DNA from: Pseudomonas sp. ZH-FAD
GTDB taxonomy: Bacteria > Pseudomonadota > Gammaproteobacteria > Pseudomonadales > Pseudomonadaceae
Direction of reading: 5' to 3'
Length of the DNA stretch: 64,000 nucleotides
Assembly: GCF_002803095.1 (NCBI RefSeq)
Contig: NZ_PGLR01000022.1
Span: 1 to 64,000, forward strand
Numbering within the stretch: position 1 is the stretch's first letter; each line of letters starts with the position of its first letter. A program made the translations under genes and the position numbers. Of this stretch, positions 51,274 to 60,304 are shown one piece after another. The notes under the pieces were generated by a model. That model ran no database searches, was not told the DNA's origin, and worked only from the letters and a program-made list of their open reading frames with translations.

Positions 51274-52170
51274 ATGAGCGAGTTGCCAAGTAGCCCCCCC
51301 CCCCTTGCTGCAGCCCATCCCGAGTGGCTCGATAAAGCCCTGGCGCAGCCAGGTCGTTCGCATTATGTCGAGGCCAACGGTGCGCGCCTGCATTTCCTGT
51401 CCTGGGGCTTCGAGGACAGGCATAAGCCCACCCTGCTGTTCGTCCATGGTTTTCGCGGTCATGCCCACTGGTGGGACTTCATCGCCCCCTGGTTCACCGA
51501 GAATTACCGGGTGGTGGCCATGGATCTATCCGGTATGGGTGACAGCTCCCACCGTGCGCAATACGACGCCAGCACCCCGAGCGGTGACATCGCAGCAATC
51601 ACCGAGCACATCAGCCAGTCCCCGGTGATCGCCATCGGTCACAGCTATGGCGGCTCGCGCCTGTTGCGCGCCTGCAGCGAGAGGCCCGAGCTGTTCCAGC
51701 GCCTGGTGATAGTCGACAGCTATGTCGTGTTCGAGGGTGAAAGCCTGCCGTCCGAACCCATCAAGGTACGTGGCAACCACCAGTATCCGGACCTCGCCAG
51801 CGGCGCGGCACGCTTTCGCCTGATTCCCGCCCAGGCGGATGCCGTGCCAGGACTGGTGGAGCATGTGGCCCGGCACTCCTTGCGACGCGACGCAGGTGGC
51901 TGGTGCTGGAAATTCGACACCAGCCTGCCCCCGGGCGGTGCCCGTGAGGCCGATGGCGGACGAATGCTCGCGCGGGTGACCCGCCCGGTCGACTACCTCT
52001 ATGGCGAGCTCAGCGTCGTGGTCAATCGCCAGCGCGCCGAGCGAATCGTCCAGGCCCTGCCCCAGGCCCGCGGTCCAATAGCGATCCCCACTGGCCATCA
52101 TCATCTGATGTTCGACCAGCCCCTCGCCCTGATCAGTACTCTGCGTGCGCTCCTCGCCACGCAGCCTTGA
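51274..52170 (+). CDS. Alpha/beta hydrolase, paralogue of the gene at 43707
   Basis: The product has 298 residues. 'LFVHGFRGHAHWWDF' forms the oxyanion region, 'GHSYGGS' the nucleophile elbow, and the catalytic His is in 'GHHHLMFDQP'. It has the same length as the hydrolase at 43707 and matches it throughout, so a duplication is likely. Possible roles are hydrolysis of a ring-opened beta-diketone, an ester or a thioester. It is first in a three-gene operon with a MaoC hydratase and an SDR gene. Confidence 0.88.
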   Translation: MSELPSSPPPLAAAHPEWLDKALAQPGRSHYVEANGARLHFLSWGFEDRHKPTLLFVHGFRGHAHWWDFIAPWFTENYRVVAMDLSGMGDSSHRAQYDASTPSGDIAAITEHISQSPVIAIGHSYGGSRLLRACSERPELFQRLVIVDSYVVFEGESLPSEPIKVRGNHQYPDLASGAARFRLIPAQADAVPGLVEHVARHSLRRDAGGWCWKFDTSLPPGGAREADGGRMLARVTRPVDYLYGELSVVVNRQRAERIVQALPQARGPIAIPTGHHHLMFDQPLALISTLRALLATQP

Positions 52171-52189
52171 AGCCCCCAGGAAGACCACA

Positions 52190-53050
52190 ATGGCCATCGA
52201 CTACGAGAAGCTCCTCGAGCTGCAGATCCCCGACACCCAGCAGAGCTACACGCACAAGGACACCATCCTCTATGCCCTGAGCCTGGGCTATGCCAGCGAC
52301 CCGCTCGACCGCCGGCAATTGCCCCTGGTATACGAAGCGGATCTGCAGGCCGTGCCGACCATGGGCGTGGTGCTCGCCCACCCCGGCTACTGGCCACGAA
52401 CCCTGAACACCGGCCTGGACTGGGTGCGTATCGTGCACGCCGAACAGGGGCTGACCCTGCACAAACCGCTGCCGGCCGAAGCACGGGTGGTCGGCAAGTC
52501 GCGGGTGGTGGACATCATCGACAAAGGCGCCGACAAGGGCGCACTGATTACCTATGAGCGGCGCATTCTCGAACGCGACAGCGGCGACCCCTTGTGCACC
52601 ATCACCCAGACCATGCTGGCCCGGGGCGATGGCGGTTTCGGTGGCCCGCAACGCAGCGTCGCACCGCCCCCGGCGGTACCGGAGCGGGCCGCCGACCACT
52701 GCGTGGATCTGCCGACCCTGCCGAACATGGCCCTGCTCTATCGCCTGAATGGCGACTGGAACCCCCTGCATGCCGACCCGGACGTGGCGCACAAGGCCGG
52801 TTTCGGTCGCCCGATTCTGCATGGCCTGGCCACCTGGGGAATCGCCGGCCGGGCCATCATGCAGGCGGTGTGCGATTTCGACGGCAGCCGCATCGCCTCG
52901 ATATTCGGCCGATTCACCGCGCCCGCCTATCCGGGCGAGACCTTCCGCACGGAAATCTGGGTCGACGGCCCTCTCGTCTCGTTCCGCGTGCGCGCCCTGG
53001 AGCGCGACGTGATCGTCATCAACAACGGCCGCGTCGAGCTGCGCGACTGA
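52190..53050 (+). CDS. MaoC-like enoyl-CoA hydratase 2 (double hot-dog fold)
   Basis: The product has 286 residues. The C-terminal half carries the hydratase 2 motif 'GDWNPLHADPDVAHKAG' followed by 'GRPILHGLATWG', with the catalytic Asp and His. The N-terminal half is a second, inactive-type hot-dog. It hydrates trans-2-enoyl-CoA to the (R)-3-hydroxyacyl-CoA, suited to bulky acyl chains. It starts 19 bases after the hydrolase stop and 20 bases before the SDR gene, whose product could oxidise the 3-hydroxy group. Confidence 0.92.
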   Translation: MAIDYEKLLELQIPDTQQSYTHKDTILYALSLGYASDPLDRRQLPLVYEADLQAVPTMGVVLAHPGYWPRTLNTGLDWVRIVHAEQGLTLHKPLPAEARVVGKSRVVDIIDKGADKGALITYERRILERDSGDPLCTITQTMLARGDGGFGGPQRSVAPPPAVPERAADHCVDLPTLPNMALLYRLNGDWNPLHADPDVAHKAGFGRPILHGLATWGIAGRAIMQAVCDFDGSRIASIFGRFTAPAYPGETFRTEIWVDGPLVSFRVRALERDVIVINNGRVELRD

Positions 53051-53070
53051 CCCGCCAAGGAGCAACGCCG

Positions 53071-53898
53071 ATGACACCCCAAGACATTCGTCTGAACGAC
53101 AAGGTCGCCTTCATCACCGGTGGCGCCGGGGGCCTGGGCGCCGGCATCGCCGAGAACCTGGCCAATTTCGGTGCCCGCGTGGTGATCGCCGACATCGACG
53201 CCGCAGCGGGCGAACGCCTGGTCGCAGCCATTCGCGAGAAAGGCGGTGACGCCCTGTTCGTGCCTACCGACGTCAACCACAGCGAGCAGATCATCGCCGC
53301 GGTGGCACGTGCCGCCGAGCATTTCGGCCGTCTCGACATCCTTGTCAACAATGCCGGCGGGGTGCGCCGCACCCCCTTCCTGGAGCAGACCGAGAAAAGC
53401 TGGCGCAAGCACATCGACTTCAACCTGATCAGCACACTCACCGCCACCCAGGCCGCCGCCAAGGTCATGATCGAGGGCGGGCGCGGCGGCACCATCGTCA
53501 ATATCGCCAGCAGCGAGGGCCTGCGCGCCGCGCCGGGATTCGCCGTATACGCGGCTTGCAAGGCCGGGATGATCAGTTTCACCCGCTCGATGGCCCTGGA
53601 GTTGGCCGAACACGATATACGTGTGCACGCGCTGGCCCCGGATATGATCCTCACTCCCGGCCTCAAGCCGTATTTCGACGCGGTGGGAGAAGCCGGCGCC
53701 GCTGCACGCAACCGCTACATCCCCATGGGCCGACTGGGCTCGACCGACGAACTGGCCGGCGTGGTGATATTCTTGGTCTCCAGCCTGGCCAGCTACGTCA
53801 CCGGTCTGACCCTGCCGGTGGACGGTGGCGCCATCGCCTCCAGCGGCTGGACCCGCTCGCCGCAGACCGGCGCCTGGGATCTGTACCATGCGCAGTGA
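53071..53898 (+). CDS. Short-chain dehydrogenase/reductase
   Basis: The product has 275 residues. The cofactor motif is 'TGGAGGLG' (residues 17-24), 'NNAGG' follows, and the catalytic pair is in 'YAACKAG'. An Asp at the end of the second strand ('VVIADIDA') favours NAD+ over NADP+. It probably oxidises the 3-hydroxyacyl-CoA made by the MaoC hydratase encoded just before it. The start at 53071 has AAGGAG upstream. It is the last gene of its operon. Confidence 0.92.
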   Translation: MTPQDIRLNDKVAFITGGAGGLGAGIAENLANFGARVVIADIDAAAGERLVAAIREKGGDALFVPTDVNHSEQIIAAVARAAEHFGRLDILVNNAGGVRRTPFLEQTEKSWRKHIDFNLISTLTATQAAAKVMIEGGRGGTIVNIASSEGLRAAPGFAVYAACKAGMISFTRSMALELAEHDIRVHALAPDMILTPGLKPYFDAVGEAGAAARNRYIPMGRLGSTDELAGVVIFLVSSLASYVTGLTLPVDGGAIASSGWTRSPQTGAWDLYHAQ

Positions 53899-54186
53899 AC
53901 GGCCCCCGGCCGCAAGCTCGCCCACCGTTCGCGGGAGGCCTAGGAGCTGATGTGCCAGCGTGGCGGTGGCGATATAGTCAACGTCTCGTCAGAATCGGGA
54001 CGGGCATAGAATCATGGACGAAGGCCTCGGCGCGGTCTTGGGCATTGTCCTGTCAAACGAAGCGAATATCGACCTTTTCGACATTCGCCCAACCGCCATA
54101 TCACGGCCGGCGAATTCGGCCGCAGACTCCGACGGCGGCCAAGCATCGACCGATACGCTGGGCATCACCAGAGCCCCATTTGACGA

Positions 54187-54849
54187 ATGAGTGTTCCATT
54201 GACCAACCAAGCACACCTTGCAACCACCAAAGCCAAAGGGCGCCCCCGCAAGCAGCTCGATGCCGCTCTGTTGGAGGCAGCCGCCGCGGAGTTCTTTGAA
54301 TATGGCTACACCGACGCAAATCTCGAGCGCATCGCCGCTGCCAGCGAAACCACCAAACCGGCCCTGTATCGGCGTTATCCAAGCAAGGAAGCACTATTCA
54401 AGGCCACGCTCGATCACATGGCCAAAGATTTCGAGCTGGACCTGAGTTTCCTCGATCCGTCCCGGCCAGTCGCGGACGCCTTGTATGACTTGGCGCGCCT
54501 ATTCCACGAAAAGCTGGGCTCCTCCAGGGTGATCGCCATGACTCGGCTCGGCGCCCAGGAAAGCGCCAAGTTCCCCAAGTTGATCCTACATTTTCGCGAA
54601 ACTGTGATGAAAGGCTTCATGGGGCCTATCACCGCCTATTTTCAATGGCTCAATGACAGCCGTGTGACCCGCATGCCGGACACCCTCGAGGGGGCAATCA
54701 TCTTCTCGACACTGACCGGACGCCCTCTGGAACGCCTGCTGGGGGTGGTCGTGCCCGATGAAAAGGTCGAGCCGTACCTACGCGAACTGGTGCGTTTCTT
54801 CCTCGCGGGGTACTCCCCTACGACAAACGAAGGCACAGACGGCCGATAG
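54187..54849 (+). CDS. TetR-family transcriptional regulator
   Basis: The product has 220 residues. The DNA-binding domain covers about residues 20-70 ('LERIAAASETTKPALYRRYP'); a C-terminal TetR ligand-binding domain follows. The N-terminal 'KAKGRPRKQ' is a typical basic lead-in. The start is uncertain because no good Shine-Dalgarno sequence precedes 54187; a TTG at 54199 is an alternative. It lies between two operons of the island, and only a weak match to the shared operator (53976) lies upstream. It is a second candidate for the regulator of the island. Confidence 0.88.
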   Translation: MSVPLTNQAHLATTKAKGRPRKQLDAALLEAAAAEFFEYGYTDANLERIAAASETTKPALYRRYPSKEALFKATLDHMAKDFELDLSFLDPSRPVADALYDLARLFHEKLGSSRVIAMTRLGAQESAKFPKLILHFRETVMKGFMGPITAYFQWLNDSRVTRMPDTLEGAIIFSTLTGRPLERLLGVVVPDEKVEPYLRELVRFFLAGYSPTTNEGTDGR

Positions 54850-54954
54850 GTCGTCGAAAAATAGGCGGGTAGCCCCCACCTAGCGCACTACCACGATGAC
54901 GGATAGGAACAGGCGAGTTAGCCTGCTGCCCACCGCCGCGATTAGAACAGATGC

Positions 54955-56154
54955 TCAGCGGATCGCCCCCATTGCCCGCAGGGCGGCCAATTCGGCATCG
55001 CTCACGCCGATCTCGCGCAGTACTTCGTCGGTGTGTTCAGCGAAGCGCGGCCCCGCCTTCAACTTGCCAATCGGTTTCTCATCGAACTGTGCCGGCGACA
55101 CCCCCACCAGATATTGCCCAGCCTGGTCGACATCTACCGGGCTGACGAAGCCGTTCTCCAGAGCCTGGGGATCGGCGAGCACCTCCGCCGGACTCTGAAC
55201 CGGGGCCCAGACCCCTTCCAGCGTCTTGAAACGGGTGCACCAGTCGGCGTAGTCACGAGTGGCAAACACCTCATTCAGCTCCATGACTAAGGCCTGGGAA
55301 TTCACATGACGCGTGGCGGCATCCTTGAAGCGCGGATCGTCGAGCAGCTCTGGCCTTTCGATATGCGCGACGAAATCCGGCCACCACTTCTCCATCAGCA
55401 GGCACAGGGCGATCCAGCGGCCGTCGCGGGTGCGGTAGTTGTTGGCCAGGGCAAAGGAGCTTTCCGCCTGCCGCTCGACTGGGATGGTCGGCACGCCGAT
55501 GCTGGTGGCCAGTAGCGACTGTGACATCAGGTAGGTTCCGACCATGTAGAGGGCGTTGTCCACCACTGCGCCTTTGCCCGTTCGCTCGCGCCGGAACAGC
55601 GCTGCGGCAATCGCCCCCGCCAGAGTCACGCCGCCAGTGAGATCGCCAATAGAGCCTGGTTGTTTGGGAGGCGCCTCGCCGGGCAGGGTCTGATTGAAAC
55701 CAGCCCCAGAACGGCACCATGACGAGGGATAGTCGAATCCGCCATCGCCGGCCAGAGCCCCGTGCAAACCGTAGCCGCTGCCACGAGCATAAATCAGTTT
55801 CGGGTTGCGCTTGAACAGATCCGCCGGCTCGATGCCCAGCTTCATCCGCGCATCGGCGCGCATATTGGTGAGGAAAACATCAGCCTCCTCTATCAAACGA
55901 TACAGCTGCTCCCTCCCCACCTCCTGGGTCAGATCCAGGGCGATTCCACGTTTGCCACGGTTGCCAGTTTCAAAGAACGGGTTGACTCTTCCGTCTGCCC
56001 CCGGCAGCCGCATGTGGCGAGAGGCATCGCCCCCTTGGGCACGCTCGACCTTGATCACATCTGCCCCCCAATCGGCCAGAACCATGGCTGCGGCCGGCAC
56101 ATAGGTATGCTCGGCCACCTCGATCACGCGAATGCCGCTCATCAAGTCGTACAT
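54955..56154 (-). CDS. CaiB/BaiF-type CoA transferase (class III)
   Basis: The product has 399 residues, the family length. The catalytic Asp is expected in 'GSIGDLTGG' (about residue 170), and 'NRGKRGIALDL' is the CoA-binding segment. Enzymes of this class move CoA between acids without ATP. It could recycle CoA from a pathway product to an incoming acid. It is the last gene of an operon of four genes starting at 60207 and follows the crotonase gene by 41 bases. Confidence 0.92.
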   Translation of the reverse strand: MYDLMSGIRVIEVAEHTYVPAAAMVLADWGADVIKVERAQGGDASRHMRLPGADGRVNPFFETGNRGKRGIALDLTQEVGREQLYRLIEEADVFLTNMRADARMKLGIEPADLFKRNPKLIYARGSGYGLHGALAGDGGFDYPSSWCRSGAGFNQTLPGEAPPKQPGSIGDLTGGVTLAGAIAAALFRRERTGKGAVVDNALYMVGTYLMSQSLLATSIGVPTIPVERQAESSFALANNYRTRDGRWIALCLLMEKWWPDFVAHIERPELLDDPRFKDAATRHVNSQALVMELNEVFATRDYADWCTRFKTLEGVWAPVQSPAEVLADPQALENGFVSPVDVDQAGQYLVGVSPAQFDEKPIGKLKAGPRFAEHTDEVLREIGVSDAELAALRAMGAIR

Positions 56155-56195
56155 AGCTCCTCCGTTGGCAGGATCATGCCTTCATCATCCGGTGC

Positions 56196-56963
56196 TTAGC
56201 GCCCCTTCCACTGCGGAACGCGCCTCTGGGCAAAGGCCTGAGCCCCCTCCAACGCATCCTCGCTGTTGAATACTTGGTCGATTGACTCTTTCACCTGGGG
56301 TCTGGTGGCGTCTATGCCCTCCTGCGCACATGCCCACATCAGGCGTTTGCTCACGGCCAGCCCCATCGGAGCGTTTTCGGCAATGCGTCGTGCCAGCTCG
56401 AGTGCCGTGTCCAGCACCGCGTTCGGCTCCACCACACGGTTCACCAAGCCCAACTGGTAAGCGCGCTCAGCATCGATGCTGTCGCCAGTCAGCGCGAGCT
56501 CTAGGGCAATCGCCAATGGAACTCTTGCCGGAAGCAATACACCGGAGCCGGCGGGAAACAGGCCATATTTCACTTCGGGAAGACCAAACTTCGCGTCCCG
56601 TGAAGCCACTGCCAGATCGCATCCCATCATCAACTCGAGCCCCCCCGCCACCGCCGTGGCATTGATCGCAGCGATGATCGGCTTGGGAAAGCGTCCCTCG
56701 ATGAACGCCTCGAAATATGCGGTGGAACGGGGCACGCGATCGCCTGGGCCAGCGGCAAAGGCCTTCAAGTCCATGCCGGCGCAGAATGCCCTGTCTCCTG
56801 ACGCCGTCACCACCACCACGCGTACTTCGTCCGCATGCTGGGCCTGCTCGAAAGCGCTGGAAAGCTCTTCCATTAATTCGGGCGTCAGGGCATTGCGCTG
56901 CTCGGGTCGGTTAAGGGTCAGTATCTCGATAGAACCCTCGCGCCTACGCAACAGAATGGACAT
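56196..56963 (-). CDS. Enoyl-CoA hydratase (crotonase)
   Basis: The product has 255 residues. Signatures are 'GDRAFCAGMDLKAF' and 'NATAVAGGLELMMGCDLAVA'. 'LPEVKYGLFPAGSGVLLPAR' keeps the first Glu but has Ala/Gly at the second, as in several hydratase-like members. It is the third gene of the GMC oxidoreductase operon, between an aldehyde dehydrogenase gene and a CoA transferase gene. Confidence 0.9.
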   Translation of the reverse strand: MSILLRRREGSIEILTLNRPEQRNALTPELMEELSSAFEQAQHADEVRVVVVTASGDRAFCAGMDLKAFAAGPGDRVPRSTAYFEAFIEGRFPKPIIAAINATAVAGGLELMMGCDLAVASRDAKFGLPEVKYGLFPAGSGVLLPARVPLAIALELALTGDSIDAERAYQLGLVNRVVEPNAVLDTALELARRIAENAPMGLAVSKRLMWACAQEGIDATRPQVKESIDQVFNSEDALEGAQAFAQRRVPQWKGR

Positions 56964-57046
56964 GTCTCCTCCATAAACTCATGCTCTTGTTTCGTTGCGA
57001 GCGGAATGCCAGCAGCCACGGCAAGGCCGCCTGGCCCCGCCGGAAT

Positions 57047-58537
57047 TCATCCAATCGGATAGGTAATGGATTTCTCCAGCAGGAACTCCTTGAGCCAATC
57101 CTTGCCCAGCTCACGCCCGATACCGGAGTGCTTATAGCCGCCGAACGGTGCCTTGACGAAAAAGTCGCCGGTGCCACCGTTGATAGCCACCCCGCCGGTA
57201 CGCAGCTTCATCGCCAGGCGGAAAGCCGCCGGGCGGTCGGCGGACATCACCGCACCACTGAGGCCGAACTTCGAGGCGTTGGCCAGGCGGATCGCCTCCT
57301 CGTCACTGTCGAAACCGATCACCACGCCGATCGGGCCGAAGACTTCCTCCTGGGCGATCACCGAAGCATTGTCGACGTTGTCGAACAGCGTCGGCTCGTG
57401 GAAGAAACCGCGCGTCAGGTGTGCCGGACGCTGGCCACCGTAGACCAGCGTAGCCCCGCAATCCAGTCCGGCCTGCACGAACCGCTCAGTCTTGTGCCGC
57501 GCGCTTTCTCGGATCAGCGGGCCGACCACTACGGTCGGATCCGCCGGGTCGCCGATTTTCAGGCAGCCAAGGGTAGCCTTCACCGCCTCGACGAAAGCCG
57601 GACGAATCGAGTTATGCACGATATAGCGAGTCAGCAGCGCGCAACCCTGCCCGGCATGCAGTGACATACTGAAGGCGGCGGTGGCGGCGGCCTTGGCGAT
57701 GTCCGCGTCATGGCGGACGATCAGCGCGGACTTGCCGCCCAGCTCCAGGTGGACTTTCTTCAGCGTGCCGGCCGACTGACGCAGGATGGCCTGGCCAACC
57801 TGGTCGGAGCCGGTGAACGTCACCAGGTCCACCCGCGCGTCCTCGCTGAGCATGGCGCCGAGATCAGGGCCGCCATTGATCACGCTGAGCACGCCACGCG
57901 GCAACCCCGCCTCGATGATGATCTCGTTCAGCAACAGGGCGGAGAAGGGAGTGAACTGCGAGGGCTTGAGCACCACGGTGTTGCCGGTCAGCAACGCGGG
58001 CACCGCCTTCACCACGTTGAGCAGGAAGGGGTAGTTGTACGGGGTGATCCCCGCCACCACGCCATACGGCTCGCGCACCACGATGCCCGAGCCCAGCAGT
58101 TCTCCAGCGGCGGGGTCGAAAGGATTGGGTTTCAGTTCGATGGCCACGCCTTCCGGCTCCAGGCGCTGCGCCAGCTGGATCGCATAATCGATGGCCTCCA
58201 GCGCCCCGTTGTACTGGGCGCTGTTGAACAGCATCTGCACCGCGCCGACCTCGGCGGTCAGCAGTTGCTTGATCAGCGCCTCGCGCTTGACGATGGCCGC
58301 GCGCAGGCGGCGGATCGCCTCGATCCGCGCCTCGACTGGCAGCTGCGGCCATGGGCCTTCGTCGAAGGCCCGCCGCGCCGCCGCCAGGGCCAGGTCCAGC
58401 TCCGCGCGACCGGCAAGCGGTGCCTCGCCAATGACTTCCTCGGTGGCAGGGTTGATCACCGGCTCGTAGCCCTCGGTCGGCTGCACCCATTCGCCATCGA
58501 TGTAGAAGGATTGGATATCGGTAAAAGCGATGCTCAT
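57047..58537 (-). CDS. NAD(P)+-dependent aldehyde dehydrogenase
   Basis: The product has 496 residues. The catalytic Cys is in 'GQGCALLTRY' and the general-base Glu in 'LELGGKSALIV'; the NAD-binding 'FTGSDQVGQAIL' lies between. It would oxidise an aldehyde to an acid, either one produced by retro-aldol cleavage or one from a primary alcohol oxidised by the GMC enzyme encoded just upstream. The start at 58537 lies 17 bases after the GMC gene stop. Confidence 0.93.
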   Translation of the reverse strand: MSIAFTDIQSFYIDGEWVQPTEGYEPVINPATEEVIGEAPLAGRAELDLALAAARRAFDEGPWPQLPVEARIEAIRRLRAAIVKREALIKQLLTAEVGAVQMLFNSAQYNGALEAIDYAIQLAQRLEPEGVAIELKPNPFDPAAGELLGSGIVVREPYGVVAGITPYNYPFLLNVVKAVPALLTGNTVVLKPSQFTPFSALLLNEIIIEAGLPRGVLSVINGGPDLGAMLSEDARVDLVTFTGSDQVGQAILRQSAGTLKKVHLELGGKSALIVRHDADIAKAAATAAFSMSLHAGQGCALLTRYIVHNSIRPAFVEAVKATLGCLKIGDPADPTVVVGPLIRESARHKTERFVQAGLDCGATLVYGGQRPAHLTRGFFHEPTLFDNVDNASVIAQEEVFGPIGVVIGFDSDEEAIRLANASKFGLSGAVMSADRPAAFRLAMKLRTGGVAINGGTGDFFVKAPFGGYKHSGIGRELGKDWLKEFLLEKSITYPIG

Positions 58538-58554
58538 GGCTGTCTCTCTTGTGA

Positions 58555-60207
58555 TTATTCGTGCAGTTGCGCCAAGACCTGGCGAGTGGCGTCGGCCGGC
58601 TTGGCCAGGCCGGCAGTGATGATCTCCGCGGCGCGCAAGGCGATGGCCATGGCCGGTGCATTGGTGTTGCCCGAGGGTAGCGTCGGCATGATCGAGGTAT
58701 CGACCACCCGCACGCCCTCCACCCCGCGCACACGTAGCTCGGGATCGACCACCGAATCGGCATCGCCGCCCATGCGGCAGGTGCCAGCGACGTGGTAGGC
58801 GGTTCGGCCGATGCGCAGTGCCGCCTCGAGCAACTCCTCGTCGCTGCGGTACTGCGGGCCAGGCACAAGCTCCTCGACCACCAGCGCTGCCAGCGCCGGC
58901 TGTGCGACCAGCCTGCGCACCCAGCGGATCAGGGCCACGGCGGCGGTTCGATCAACCTGCGATGCCAGGTAGTTGGCCTTGATCGCCGGCGCGGCGGCGG
59001 GATCGGCGCTGCGGATCGTCAGTTCGCCCTGGCTCTCGGGACGGGTGAAGTAGCTGTAGAAAGTCAGGCCATGCTCCTTTTCCGGCACCACCTGGTTGTT
59101 CCTGGCCACCGCCAGGGAATGCAGGCTGACGCCGATCTGCGCATCGGCACGCTCGACCTCCGGGCGTGTCCTGACGAAGCCGCCCGCCTCATGCGCGGCG
59201 TGGCTGAGCGGGCCGCCGCTGGCCGTGTAGTACTGCCACAGCGAACCCAGCAGGCCAAGGCCACGGAAGGCCCGGTTGAGGCTGCCGCTGCGCACCCGGT
59301 ATTGCAGGGGCAGGCAGACGTGCTCGCGCAGGTTCCGGCCGACCTGCGCACGGTCGGCGACCACGTCGATGCCATGCTGGCGCAGCAGTTGCGCCGGGCC
59401 GATGCCGGAGAGTTGCAACAGTTTTGGCGACTCGATGGCACCAGCGCTGAGGATCACCTCGCGGCCAACACCGATCTCGCGCGTGCCGCGCTTGTCCCTG
59501 AGGCTGACATTGGCGACGCGCGTGCCGGTGAAGTTGATTTTCAGCACATCGGTGGCAGTCAGCACGGTGAGATTGGCGCGCCCGCGGATGGGCTGCAGGA
59601 ACGCTCGCGCAGCGCTGAAGCGCTGGCCGTGCCAGGTGTTCTGCGGCTGGTAGCCGAACGCGCCGCTCTCCACTGTGGCGACATCGTTGGTGTCGGCTAC
59701 CCGTGGCGTGCCGCACTGCTCTGCGGCGGAGATCACCGCCTCGCACAGCGGCGAGCCGGCAGGATGGATGCTGACCTTGAGCGGGCCGCCGACGCCACGC
59801 CACGGCGCAGCACCGAGCTGGTGATCCTCCAGGGCAACGAACTGCCGACCGATATCCTTCCAGCCCCAGCCAACGCAACCGGCAGCCTCCCAGGCGTCAT
59901 AGTCGGCCGGAGCGCCGCGCACATAGACCATGCCGTTGATCGAACTGGAGCCGCCCAGGGTACGGCCTTTCAGCCACAGTTCTTCGGGCTGGCCGGTACC
60001 CGGATCGATCTGGTAATCCCAGACATGCCTGTTGCCCGCGACCAGCAGTTTGCCGATGCCACGCGGCATCCTGATCATCGGGTCGGTGTCGGCAGGGCCG
60101 CTCTCGACCAGCAGAACGGAAACGCCGGAATCGGCGGACAGCCGGTTGGCCAGCACACAACCGGCCGAGCCTGCACCAACGATGATGAAGTCATATTGCT
60201 CTTGCAT
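58555..60207 (-). CDS. GMC-family FAD-dependent alcohol oxidoreductase
   Basis: The product has 550 residues. The N-terminal FAD motif is 'IIVGAGSAGCVLANRLS', and the C-terminal active-site His is in 'HVAGTCRMGG'. The 'PSGNTNAPAMAIA' segment ends the FAD domain, as in choline and alcohol dehydrogenases of the family. It oxidises an alcohol to an aldehyde or ketone, and the adjacent aldehyde dehydrogenase gene suggests a primary alcohol. It heads an operon of four genes under the operator at 60245. Confidence 0.92.
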   Translation of the reverse strand: MQEQYDFIIVGAGSAGCVLANRLSADSGVSVLLVESGPADTDPMIRMPRGIGKLLVAGNRHVWDYQIDPGTGQPEELWLKGRTLGGSSSINGMVYVRGAPADYDAWEAAGCVGWGWKDIGRQFVALEDHQLGAAPWRGVGGPLKVSIHPAGSPLCEAVISAAEQCGTPRVADTNDVATVESGAFGYQPQNTWHGQRFSAARAFLQPIRGRANLTVLTATDVLKINFTGTRVANVSLRDKRGTREIGVGREVILSAGAIESPKLLQLSGIGPAQLLRQHGIDVVADRAQVGRNLREHVCLPLQYRVRSGSLNRAFRGLGLLGSLWQYYTASGGPLSHAAHEAGGFVRTRPEVERADAQIGVSLHSLAVARNNQVVPEKEHGLTFYSYFTRPESQGELTIRSADPAAAPAIKANYLASQVDRTAAVALIRWVRRLVAQPALAALVVEELVPGPQYRSDEELLEAALRIGRTAYHVAGTCRMGGDADSVVDPELRVRGVEGVRVVDTSIMPTLPSGNTNAPAMAIALRAAEIITAGLAKPADATRQVLAQLHE

Positions 60208-60244
60208 GGCAGGTACCTGATTCTTGTTCTTTTACGTTACCAGC

Positions 60245-60263
60245 AAGTAACATATCATCAGTT
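60245..60263. promoter_or_regulatory. Shared operator, site 10
   Basis: AAGTAAC-ATATC-ATCAGTT, matching 13 of 14 arm positions. It lies 37 bases upstream of the GMC oxidoreductase start. Confidence 0.8.
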
Positions 60264-60304
60264 TTACGCCTGCACCAATGCCTTTTCACAGCAAAGTCAA
60301 GGGA

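Noticed and set aside
53976..53994. Weak operator-like sequence AGTCAAC-GTCTC-GTCAGAA upstream of the TetR gene at 54187
   Set aside because: It matches only about 10 of 14 arm positions and lies about 190 bases from the start codon, clearly poorer than the eleven accepted sites.
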